Assembly: GCA_021808185.1 (NCBI GenBank) | Contig: JAKBCB010000223.1 | Span: 1-6,460 of the forward strand | Direction: 5' to 3' | Length of the DNA: 6,460 nucleotides | Origin: Pseudomonadota bacterium | GTDB lineage: Bacteria; Pseudomonadota; Alphaproteobacteria; Acetobacterales; Acetobacteraceae | Shown here: positions 1 through 5,863 of the stretch, piece after piece | Numbering within the stretch: the stretch's first letter is position 1 | How the letters are laid out: each line of letters begins with the position of its first letter | Translations under genes and position numbers: made by a program | The notes under the pieces: model-generated | The model's input: the letters and a program-made list of their open reading frames with translations, nothing else | Told to the model about the DNA's origin: nothing | Databases searched by the model: none

Positions 1-1
1 C

Positions 2-271
2 CCGTTGCCTTCGATCGGCGAGGGGCTGGAATTGCAGGCGGTGGCGGCGGCAGTGATCGGGGGTACCGCCCTGACCGGCGGTGTCGGAACCGTGCTGGGC
101 GCCATCATCGGCGCGCTGCTGATCCGGGTGATCGACAACGGCCTCGTGCTCAGCCAGGTGGACGGCAACTGGTTCAAGTTTGCCATCGGTTCGCTGACCA
201 TTCTTGCCGTGATCAGCAATTCCTGGCTGCGCCGTACCGCGCGACGGATTCGGGTGGAGGCACGGGTATGA
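2..271 (+). CDS. Sugar-type ABC transporter permease, C-terminal part (5' truncated by window edge)
   Basis: This is the last 89 or so residues of an inner-membrane permease of the RbsC/FrcB-like branched family (BPD_transp_2) that forms the channel of carbohydrate ABC importers. The reading frame is already open at the window edge, so the TTG at 5 is not taken as a start. The visible part carries the characteristic stretch with ELQAVAAAVIGGTALTGG followed by GTVLGAIIGALL, which matches the conserved 'AAVVIGGTSLxGGxGTVxGxxxGAL' region of this family. Two hydrophobic segments follow (around GTVLGAIIGALLIRVIDNGL and FKFAIGSLTILAVIS), then a basic cytoplasmic tail with several arginines. Its TGA stop overlaps the ATG of the ATPase gene (ATGA), indicating translational coupling and one transporter operon. 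The substrate cannot be read from this fragment; a sugar or polyol is inferred from the family. A periplasmic binding protein gene is probably upstream, outside the window. Confidence 0.9.
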   Translation, partial: PLPSIGEGLELQAVAAAVIGGTALTGGVGTVLGAIIGALLIRVIDNGLVLSQVDGNWFKFAIGSLTILAVISNSWLRRTARRIRVEARV

Positions 272-999
272 GCACACCGATCATCGAATGCCGCGGCTTG
301 CACAAATGGTATTCAGGTGTCCACGCGCTGAAGAATGTCAGCCTGAGCATCGCGGCCGGAGAGGTCGTCGGCCTCGTCGGCGACAATGGCGCTGGCAAAT
401 CGACGCTCATCAAGATCCTCTCCGGCGTGCATCCGCCGGATTCCGGGGAGGTGGTGATCGACGGGCGGCCGGTGCGCATGCGCGGACCGAAGCAGGCGAT
501 GCGGCTGGGCATCGAGACCATCTATCAATATAACTCGATGGTCCCGACGATGTCGATCGCGCGCAACCTGTTCCTGGGTCGCGAGCCGATCCGCTTCGGT
601 GTCGGGGGGATCGGGTTCCTCGACCAGTCGCGCATGCGGCGGGAAAGCGTGCAGGCCATCGCCGACGTCGATCTGCATTTGCGCTCTCCCGATGCGCTCG
701 TGGGCGAACTATCCGGCGGCCAGCGTCAGGGCGTGGCGATCGCACGCGCCATGCATTTCAAGTCGAAGGTGCTGGTCCTGGACGAGCCGACCAACCATTT
801 GTCGGTCAAGGAGACCAACAAGGTGCTGGGGTTCATCCGTGGGCTGAAGCCGCAGGGGGTGACGGGCATCTTCATCAGCCACAATATCCACCACGTCTTT
901 CAGTGCTGCGACCGCATCGTGGCGATGGCGCGCGGAGAGGTGGTGTTCGACAGCCCAGTGGATGCGACGAACATCGACGAGATCCACGAGTTGCTGTGA
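268..999 (+). CDS. Single-domain ATP-binding protein of a sugar ABC importer
   Basis: This 243-residue cytoplasmic ATPase energises import together with the permease encoded just upstream. All nucleotide-binding motifs are present in order: Walker A GDNGAGKST (38-46), Q-loop glutamine Q87 in IYQYNS, signature LSGGQRQ (from 148), Walker B VLVLDEPT with D172 and catalytic E173, and the switch histidine H205 in FISHN. The ATG lies in an ATGA overlap with the permease stop, which fixes the start. Ribose/galactose importers usually have a fused double ATPase of about 500 residues (RbsA, MglA). This protein has one domain, like the fructose importer ATPase FrcA (about 260 residues), so it presumably works as a homodimer. 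After Walker B the text reads TNHLSVKET instead of the usual TAALxVxET; the TNHL part recalls ABC-F proteins, but the single domain and the permease neighbour argue for an importer. The substrate is unknown. Confidence 0.9.
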   Translation: MSTPIIECRGLHKWYSGVHALKNVSLSIAAGEVVGLVGDNGAGKSTLIKILSGVHPPDSGEVVIDGRPVRMRGPKQAMRLGIETIYQYNSMVPTMSIARNLFLGREPIRFGVGGIGFLDQSRMRRESVQAIADVDLHLRSPDALVGELSGGQRQGVAIARAMHFKSKVLVLDEPTNHLSVKETNKVLGFIRGLKPQGVTGIFISHNIHHVFQCCDRIVAMARGEVVFDSPVDATNIDEIHELL

Positions 1000-1006
1000 G
1001 GCAAGG

Positions 1007-1050
1007 CGAGGGGCTCCACCCCTCGACCCCGCCAAGGGCAGCGCCCTTGG
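1007..1050. terminator. Paired perfect hairpins between convergent genes (candidate bidirectional terminator or repeat element)
   Basis: Two adjacent perfect inverted repeats lie just after the ATPase stop and before the end of the fsr homologue on the other strand. The first is CGAGGGG, a 5-base loop, then CCCCTCG (1007-1025). The second is CCAAGGGC, a 3-base loop, then GCCCTTGG (1032-1050). No T-rich tract follows either stem on either strand, so it is not a textbook intrinsic terminator, but stable GC stems at convergent 3' ends commonly stop transcription or protect mRNA ends. The pattern resembles a dispersed intergenic element I associate with Acetobacteraceae and relatives, but only one copy occurs here, so its repeat nature is unproven. 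Confidence 0.6.
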
Positions 1051-1060
1051 AACCCGGGGC

Positions 1061-2277
1061 TCAGGCCGAGCGCGGGCGTTCGATGTTGGGGAGGAACGCA
1101 GTCAGCAGGCCGATCGCCGGCAGGAACGCGCACACCTGATATACCGTCTGGATGCTGGTCATGTCCGCCAGCTCGCCGAGCAGCGCGGCCCCGAGGCCGC
1201 CCATGCCGAAGGCGAAGCCGAAGAACAGGCCGGAGATGGTGCCGACCTTTCCGGGCATCAGTTCCTGCGCGTACACCACGATGGCTGAGAACGCCGAGGA
1301 CAGAATGAGGCCGATTGGCACCGCCAGCACCACGGTCCACGTCAGTCCGACATAGGGCAGCACCAGGGTGAACGGCAGCACGCCGACAATGGAACCCCAG
1401 ATCACGTATTTCCGCCCGATCCGGTCGCCGATCGGCCCGCCGAAGAACGTGCCACCGCTGTCGCGGCGAGGAAGATGAACAGGTCGATCTGCGCCGTCTC
1501 CACCGACACGCCGAACTGGTGGATCAGGTAGAAGGTGAAATACGTCCCGATGCTCGTCATGTAGAAGAATTTCGAGAACATCAGCGCGATCAGAATGCCC
1601 AGCGACATCATGACCCGCCCGCGCGACAGAGTGTGCTGCGGCACCGCCACCCGCCGCGCCTTGGCACCCCGCGACGCCTGCCGGCGGACATACCACCGCC
1701 CGACGCTGCCAAGGATGGTCATCGCCAGCAACGCCACCAGCGAGAACCAAGCCACACTGTGCTGGCCGCTCGGCATGACAATGAAAGCCGCGAGCAGCGG
1801 GCCCAGCGCCGAGCCGGCATTACCGCCCACCTGGAACAGCGACTGCGCCAGCCCGTGCTGCCCACCGGAGGCATAGCGCGCCATGCGCGAGGCCTCCGGG
1901 TGGAAGATCGAGGAGCCGAGGCCGATGGTCGCCGCCGCGACCAGAACGCCCACGAAACTGTCCGCGCGCGACAGCAACAGCAGGCCGACCAGCGTGAACC
2001 CCATGCCGGCCGCCAGCGAGTATGGCATCGGCTTGCGGTCCGTCACCAGCCCCACCATCGGCTGCAGCAGCGAAGCGGTGAGCTGGAAGGCCAGGGTAAT
2101 CAGCCCAACCTCGCCGAAATTCAGGCCGAGTTCGGTCTTCAGCATCGGATACAGTGCCGGCATCAGCGACTGCATCGTATCGTTCAGCATGTGCGAAACG
2201 GACAGCGCCACCAGAATGCTGAAGGCGGCCCCCTCCGCCGCCACGATCGGCGCATTCGCCACCACCTGTTTCTGCAT
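1061..2277 (-). pseudogene. fsr: Fsr-type MFS exporter (fosmidomycin resistance family), interrupted by a one-base frameshift
   Basis: This encodes an inner-membrane 12-helix major facilitator of the Fsr family, whose E. coli member (406 residues) exports fosmidomycin by proton antiport. Read with one base restored, the gene gives about 405 residues and aligns end to end with Fsr as I recall it: SHMLNDTMQSLMPALYPML, LAFQLTASLLQPMVG, GLGSSIFHPEASRMARYASGG, FQVGGNAGSALGPLLAA and SKFFYMTSIGTYFTFYL in the first frame, then FFGGPIGDRIGRKYVIWGS (MFS motif A), SAFSAIVVYAQELMPG and SGLFFGFAFGMGGLGAALLG in the second. The frames meet near 1452-1453, where the coding strand has GGTGGCACG but GGTGGGCACG would keep frame. 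Unrepaired, the product is 291 residues: 275 genuine plus a 16-residue off-frame tail ending at 1402, lacking the last four to five helices. The ATG at 2275-2277 has a GGAGG six bases upstream. It is either a real pseudogene or a sequencing error. The true substrate may differ from fosmidomycin. Confidence 0.9.
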
Positions 2278-2282
2278 GCTCC

Positions 2283-2288
2283 GCCTCC
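2283..2288 (-). promoter_or_regulatory. Ribosome binding site of the fsr homologue
   Basis: On the coding (minus) strand the text before the start reads CCGGAGGCGGAGC then ATG. The GGAGG core lies six bases from the start codon, which supports the ATG at 2275-2277 over internal alternatives. Confidence 0.65.
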
Positions 2289-2313
2289 GGTCCGTCCGCC
2301 GTCACCGCTGGTC

Positions 2314-2342
2314 ACTATGGCGACGCGCGCGGCTGCGACCAA
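2314..2342 (-). promoter_or_regulatory. Candidate sigma-70-type promoter for the fsr homologue
   Basis: Read on the minus strand, TTGGTC (complement of 2337-2342) and CATAGT (complement of 2314-2319) are separated by exactly 17 bases. They match the TTGACA and TATAAT consensus at 3 and 4 of 6 positions. Transcription would start about 30 bases before the ATG. The -35 box sits inside the dyad at 2325-2365, so a regulator bound there could block it. The match is weak and GC-rich genomes have relaxed promoters, so this is only a candidate. Confidence 0.3.
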
Positions 2343-2365
2343 TTGTCGTTTGCAGCCACGCGCGC
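2325..2365. repeat. Imperfect 41-base dyad (inverted repeat) in the divergent region
   Basis: The arms are GCGCGC plus GGCTGC on the left (2325-2336) and GCAGCC, a two-base bulge AC, then GCGCGC on the right (2352-2365), giving 12 potential base pairs. Inside, CGAC (2336-2339) and GTCG (2345-2348) flank CAATT as a second, smaller symmetric element. The structure overlaps the candidate -35 box of the fsr homologue, so it could be an operator or an mRNA leader hairpin. No regulator gene is in the window. Confidence 0.45.
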
Positions 2366-2404
2366 AAGGCTGGGCTGCGCCATGGCGCGCGGATCGGTGG
2401 GAAT

Positions 2405-2433
2405 TTGCCCCGGCGCGGCGCCGCCGCTATGGT
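2405..2433 (+). promoter_or_regulatory. Candidate sigma-70-type promoter for the yfgM-bamB-der cluster
   Basis: TTGCCC (2405-2410) and TATGGT (2428-2433) are separated by 17 bases and each match the sigma-70 consensus at 4 of 6 positions. Transcription would start near 2440, leaving a leader of about 57 bases before the GTG at 2497. It is the best-looking pair I found in this gap and lies in the right place for the three-gene cluster. It is based on pattern only. Confidence 0.4.
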
Positions 2434-2484
2434 CCGGCCGCCTAGCGCCACCGCTCACCCCGCTCGGGTGCCGAAGCGCCGACC

Positions 2485-2490
2485 AAGAGG
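2485..2490 (+). promoter_or_regulatory. Ribosome binding site for the GTG-started YfgM-like gene
   Basis: AAGAGG lies six bases before the GTG at 2497. This decides the start, since the reading frame could otherwise be placed at later codons that would cut into the charged N-terminus and membrane helix. Confidence 0.6.
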
Positions 2491-2496
2491 ACGTCA

Positions 2497-3150
2497 GTGG
2501 TTGATATTTTCGACGAGGTCGATGAGGACCTCCGCGCCGACCGTGCCCGCGTGCTGCTCAGGCAGTATGGTCCCGCCTTGGTGGCGGCGGCCGTGCTGGT
2601 GGTGGTGGCCGTCGCCGGCTGGCGGGCCTGGCAATGGTACGAGGGCCGGCAGACCGCCGAGATCGCCACCAGCTACCTCGCGGCCATGAAGGTGGCCGAC
2701 GGCCAGAAGGCCGCCGGAAAGCTGGATGCGGTGCCGGAATTCGAGGCTGTCGCGGCCAAGGCAGGCCCCGGCTATCGCACCCTTGCCCGCCTTCGCGCAG
2801 CCGCGCTGAAGGCCGAGTCCGGCGATCTGCCGGGCGCTGCTTCGTTGTGGGACGCCGTGGCGGCCGACGGCTCGGCCGATCCGCTGCTGCGCGACCTCGC
2901 CAACCTGCAATGGGCGATGCACGAGATCGATGCCGCCGATCCCGCCACGGTGCAGGCGCGCCTGGAACCGCTGACCGCCGCGGGCAATGCCTGGCACGCG
3001 CTGGCCTCCGAGGCGATGGCGATGCTCGACCTGCGGCGCGGCCGCCAGGACGCCGCGAAGGAAACGCTGAAGTCGCTCGCCCAGGATATCACCGCCCCCG
3101 AGGGCGTGCGGCGCCGCGCCGAGGGCCTGCTCGGCCGGCTTGGAGGCTGA
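2497..3150 (+). CDS. YfgM-like membrane-anchored tetratricopeptide (TPR_21) protein
   Basis: This 217-residue protein resembles YfgM of E. coli (206 residues), a periplasm-facing TPR protein that associates with the SecYEG translocon and periplasmic chaperones. The layout fits: a short acidic and charged cytoplasmic N-terminus (DIFDEVDEDLRADRARVLLRQ), one membrane helix at about 26-46 (PALVAAAVLVVVAVAGWRAW), then an alanine-rich helical region with TPR-like helix pairs, such as the one with YRTLARLRAAALKAESGD and the one with LASEAMAMLDLRRGRQDAAKE. The start is a GTG preceded by AAGAGG six bases upstream, and no closer in-frame alternative has such a site. The gene is followed two bases later by bamB and then der, the same order as yfgM-bamB-der in E. 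coli, which is strong contextual support. The exact role in alphaproteobacteria is inferred from that synteny. Confidence 0.85.
   Translation: MVDIFDEVDEDLRADRARVLLRQYGPALVAAAVLVVVAVAGWRAWQWYEGRQTAEIATSYLAAMKVADGQKAAGKLDAVPEFEAVAAKAGPGYRTLARLRAAALKAESGDLPGAASLWDAVAADGSADPLLRDLANLQWAMHEIDAADPATVQARLEPLTAAGNAWHALASEAMAMLDLRRGRQDAAKETLKSLAQDITAPEGVRRRAEGLLGRLGG
3142..3146 (+). promoter_or_regulatory. Ribosome binding site of bamB inside the end of the upstream gene
   Basis: GGAGG, within the last codons of the YfgM-like gene, lies six bases before the GTG at 3153. It selects this GTG as the start and implies translational coupling, because ribosomes finishing the upstream gene stop only two bases before the bamB start. 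Confidence 0.7.
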
Positions 3151-3152
3151 GG

Positions 3153-4490
3153 GTGAGCACCGCAAATCGCCACCGGCTGTCACGCCGCGCCGCCTTGCTG
3201 CTGCCGCTGGCGGCGACCGGGTGCACTTGGTTCGACGACATGTTCGGCGACAAAAAGACCCCGCTGCCGGGAAAGCGCGTTGGGATCACGAAGGTGAAGC
3301 GCGGGCTGGAGGTGGACAACCCCGCCGGCCGCACCATCGCGCTGCCGCCGCCGGCGGCCTTGCCGGATTCGCCGCAGGCCGGCGGCACCCCCTCGCATCT
3401 CGGCGGGCACGTGGCCGTGCGCGACACGCTGGCCGAGGCATGGCGCGCCACGATCGGCCAGGGCGGCGGCTATCGGCGCAAGATCACCGCCCGGCCGGTC
3501 ATCGTCGGCGGCCACGTCTTCACCATGGACAGCAACGCGGTGGTCAGCGCGTTCGATGTCAAGACCGGCAGCCATCTCTGGAGCTTCGAGACCGCCGGGC
3601 CGGACGAAGACAGCACCAATGTCGGCGGCGGTATCGCCTTCGACGCCGGCACGCTGTACGCCGCGACCGGGCTGGCGCATGTGGTCGCGATCGACCCGGC
3701 GGCCGGCAAGCAGCGCTGGCGCGTCAGCCTGCCGACCGGCGCCCGCGCGGCCCCCACCGTCGCGGATGGGCGGTTGTATGTTCCCACCCTCGACGACCAG
3801 ATGATCGCCCTCTCGGCGGCGGACGGCGGCAAGGTCTGGGCGTATCAGGCGCCGAGCGTCGATACCTCGGTGCTCGGGTTGCCGTCGCCAGCCTATGCGG
3901 ACGGATTGCTGGTGGGTGGCTTCGGGGGGGGGGATCTGATCTGCCTGCGCACCGGCACCGGCGCTGTCAGTTGGACCGATAGCCTGGCCGCCGCGCGTGG
4001 CACCGCCTCGCTCGCCGATATTTCCTCGATCCACGGCATGCCGGTGGTCACGGAGGGGCGCGTCTATGCCAATAGCCTCGGTGGCCTGCTGGTCTCGCTC
4101 GACCTGCGCTCCGGCCGGCGGCTGTGGGAGCGTGATGTCACGTCCGACCAGACGCCTTGGGTGGCGGGGGACTGGCTGTTCCTGTTGACGACGGACCAGA
4201 TCATGATCGCGGTGAACCGCCAGGACGGCGCCATCGCCTGGGTGACGCAATTGCCGCAATGGCAGGACGAGGCCAAGCAGGCCGACCCGATCCGCTGGAT
4301 CGGCCCGGCGCTGGCCGGCGACCGGCTGATCGTCGCCGGTTCCACCAGCGAGGCGCTGGCGGTGAGCCCCTACACCGGCGCCATTCTCGGCCGCCAGCCG
4401 CTCTCCGGCGCCGCGTCGGTGCCGCCGGTGGTGGCCGACGGCACGGTGTTCGTGGTGACGGATGACGGCAGCTTGCTCGCGCTGAGATAG
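3153..4490 (+). CDS. bamB: BamB, outer-membrane assembly lipoprotein (PQQ-like beta-propeller)
   Basis: BamB is the beta-propeller lipoprotein of the BAM complex that helps BamA insert beta-barrel proteins into the outer membrane. From the GTG at 3153 the product has 445 residues (392 in E. coli). The signal peptide SRRAALLLPLAATGC ends in a lipobox with lipidated cysteine C24; residue +2 is Thr, not Asp, consistent with delivery to the outer membrane. The rest shows repeated PQQ-like blade signatures: a strand pattern such as ADGRLYVPTLDDQMIALSA followed by a turn and a tryptophan, as in GGKVWAY, GAVSWTD, GRRLWER and GAIAWVT. It lies between the YfgM-like gene and der, the standard order. 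Oddities are a twin-arginine pair before the hydrophobic signal, and a run of ten Gs at 3924-3933 encoding G258-G260 and the first base of D261. The frame is intact as given. A downstream membrane-bound PQQ enzyme is excluded by size and context. Confidence 0.92.
   Translation: MSTANRHRLSRRAALLLPLAATGCTWFDDMFGDKKTPLPGKRVGITKVKRGLEVDNPAGRTIALPPPAALPDSPQAGGTPSHLGGHVAVRDTLAEAWRATIGQGGGYRRKITARPVIVGGHVFTMDSNAVVSAFDVKTGSHLWSFETAGPDEDSTNVGGGIAFDAGTLYAATGLAHVVAIDPAAGKQRWRVSLPTGARAAPTVADGRLYVPTLDDQMIALSAADGGKVWAYQAPSVDTSVLGLPSPAYADGLLVGGFGGGDLICLRTGTGAVSWTDSLAAARGTASLADISSIHGMPVVTEGRVYANSLGGLLVSLDLRSGRRLWERDVTSDQTPWVAGDWLFLLTTDQIMIAVNRQDGAIAWVTQLPQWQDEAKQADPIRWIGPALAGDRLIVAGSTSEALAVSPYTGAILGRQPLSGAASVPPVVADGTVFVVTDDGSLLALR
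3924..3933 (+). repeat. G10 homopolymer tract inside bamB
   Basis: Ten consecutive Gs follow TTC and precede ATCTGATC. In the current frame they encode three glycines and begin an Asp codon (GFGGGDLI). Loss of one G gives Gly3-Ile and then an immediate TGA at the following codon; gain of one G reaches a TAG ending at 3982 (window coordinates). Tracts of this length are prone to polymerase slippage and to sequencing error. Confidence 0.95.
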
Positions 4491-4500
4491 GGGGACGCGC

Positions 4501-5835
4501 ATGCTCCCCATCGTCGTCATCGCCGGCCGCCCGAATGTGGGGAAATCCACGCTTTTCAACAAACTGGCGGGGCGGCGTAGCGCGCTGGTGTCCGACACGC
4601 CGGGTGTGACGCGCGACCGCAAGGACGCCGAGGCGATGCTGCGCGGCCGCCTGGTGCGGCTGATCGACACGGCGGGGCTGGAGGAAGCCGCGCCGGACAC
4701 GTTGCCGGGGCGGATGCGCGCCTCCTCCGAGGCGGCGGTGGCGCATGCCGACCTCGTGCTGTTCGTCATCGACGCGCGCGCGGGCGTGACCCCGGCGGAC
4801 GCACATTTCGCCGCGTGGCTGCGCCGGCAAGGGCGGCCGGTGCTGCTGATCGCCAACAAGGCGGAAGGCCGCACCGGCGCGGCCGCGGCACTGGAAGCCT
4901 ATTCGCTCGGCCTCGGCGACCCGCTCGCGGTCTCTGCCGAACACGGCGAGGGCCTCGCGCAGTTGATGGCCGAGATCGCCGACCGCGTGCCGGCGCCGTC
5001 CGAGGCCGCGTCCGACGAGGAACGGCCGCTGAAGCTGGCCATTGTCGGCCGGCCGAACGCCGGCAAATCCACGCTGCTCAACCGCCTGCTGGGCGAGGAA
5101 CGGATGATCACCGGGCCGGAGCCCGGCCTGACGCGTGACGCGGTCGCGGTGCGCCTGCACGACGCCGACGGCCGGGCCATCGAACTGGTCGATACCGCCG
5201 GCCTGCGCAAGCGCGCCCGCATCGAGCAGCCGCTGGAGAAGATGTCCGTCAGCGCCGCCATCGAGGCGCTGAAAATGGCCGAGGTGGTCGTGCTCGCGGT
5301 GGACGCCGCCGAGGGCATCCACGAGCAGGATCTGCAAATCGGCCGGCTGATCGAGCGCGAGGGCCGCGCCTGTGTGCTGGCCCTCACCAAGTGGGACGCG
5401 GTGGCCGACCGCTCGGTGACCGGCCGCGCCATCGCCGACCGGCTGGAGACCAGCCTGACGCAGATGAAGGGCATCCCGGTGGTCACGCTCTCGGGCCTGA
5501 CCGGGCAGGGGGTGGACAAGCTGCTGCCGGCGGTGCGCGCGGCGCATGAGGTGTGGAATAGCCGCGTGGCGACCGGCGAACTGAACCGCTGGTTCGAGGG
5601 CGCGCTGGAACGCCACCAGCCGCCGCTGGTGCAAGGCCGCCGGCTGAAGCTGCGCTACATCACCCAGGCGAAAGCGCGCCCGCCGACGTTCATAGTGTTC
5701 GGCACCCGCGCCGAGCAGACGCCGGAGGACTATCAGCGCTATCTGGTCAACAGCATGCGCGAGACGTTCCACCTGCCGGGCACGCCGATCCGCCTGCAAT
5801 TTCGCGGCACGAAGAACCCCTACGCGGAGGAGTAG
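4501..5835 (+). CDS. der: Der (EngA), double-GTPase ribosome assembly factor
   Basis: Der is an essential cytoplasmic GTPase with two tandem G domains that acts in maturation of the 50S ribosomal subunit. The 444-residue product (490 in E. coli) shows the full architecture. G domain 1 has GRPNVGKST (9-17), the TPGVTRD switch I region, DTAG (56-59) and NKAE (119-122). G domain 2 has GRPNAGKST (183-191), PGLTRD, DTAG (231-234) followed by LRKRARI, and TKWD (296-299). The C-terminal KH-like RNA-binding domain includes LKLRYITQAKARPPTFIVF and ends with IRLQFRGTKNPYAEE, both family hallmarks. The ATG at 4501 follows bamB by 10 bases, with a purine-rich GGGGGA five bases upstream of the start. All G-motif residues needed for GTP binding are intact. 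It is most likely co-transcribed with the two genes before it. Confidence 0.97.
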   Translation: MLPIVVIAGRPNVGKSTLFNKLAGRRSALVSDTPGVTRDRKDAEAMLRGRLVRLIDTAGLEEAAPDTLPGRMRASSEAAVAHADLVLFVIDARAGVTPADAHFAAWLRRQGRPVLLIANKAEGRTGAAAALEAYSLGLGDPLAVSAEHGEGLAQLMAEIADRVPAPSEAASDEERPLKLAIVGRPNAGKSTLLNRLLGEERMITGPEPGLTRDAVAVRLHDADGRAIELVDTAGLRKRARIEQPLEKMSVSAAIEALKMAEVVVLAVDAAEGIHEQDLQIGRLIEREGRACVLALTKWDAVADRSVTGRAIADRLETSLTQMKGIPVVTLSGLTGQGVDKLLPAVRAAHEVWNSRVATGELNRWFEGALERHQPPLVQGRRLKLRYITQAKARPPTFIVFGTRAEQTPEDYQRYLVNSMRETFHLPGTPIRLQFRGTKNPYAEE

Positions 5836-5857
5836 GCGCGGCGGTCACCGCCGCGCC
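5835..5857. terminator. Perfect 10-bp GC hairpin between der and the convergent BKACE gene
   Basis: GGCGCGGCGG, a three-base loop TCA, then CCGCCGCGCC forms an uninterrupted 10-bp stem. It begins on the last base of the der stop codon and lies within the 28-base gap to the end of the convergent gene. There is no T tract on either strand, so it is a candidate shared terminator or mRNA-end stabiliser and not a canonical intrinsic terminator. Confidence 0.6.
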
Positions 5858-5863
5858 GCCGCC

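Larger units (their letters stand above)
2278..2496. other. Divergent intergenic region between the fsr homologue and the yfgM-bamB-der cluster
   Basis: This 219-base gap separates two divergently read genes and must hold the start signals for both. It contains a relatively AT-rich patch around 2337-2352, a long imperfect dyad (2325-2365), a 12-bp palindrome (2377-2388), one candidate promoter per strand, and a small CACCC/GGGTG hairpin (2456-2470) in the probable leader of the plus-strand cluster. I see no convincing small gene or RNA in it. Confidence 0.6.

Noticed and set aside
1061..2277. Two separate overlapping MFS genes instead of one broken gene
   Set aside because: Neither half has the 12 helices of the family, the second has no plausible start or ribosome site at the junction, and together they match one Fsr protein end to end.
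1519..2445. Plus-strand open frames opposite the fsr homologue (1519-2445 and 1883-2689)
   Set aside because: The minus-strand frames carry clear MFS family sequence, while these show biased low-complexity composition and run through the promoter region.
2634..3152. Upstream extension of the bamB frame as far as 2634
   Set aside because: The extension overlaps the YfgM-like gene in another frame and is Arg/Gly-rich shadow sequence; the GTG at 3153 has a GGAGG and is followed directly by a lipoprotein signal.
3180..4874. Long minus-strand open frame (564 codons) opposite bamB and der
   Set aside because: It is antisense to two confidently identified genes, is rich in Arg, His, Gly and Ala as expected of GC-rich shadow frames, and shows no recognisable domain.
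4201..5799. Long minus-strand open frame (532 codons) opposite der
   Set aside because: It covers the der coding region antisense, with low-complexity Arg/Gln/His/Ala composition and no motif; it is a by-product of third-position GC.
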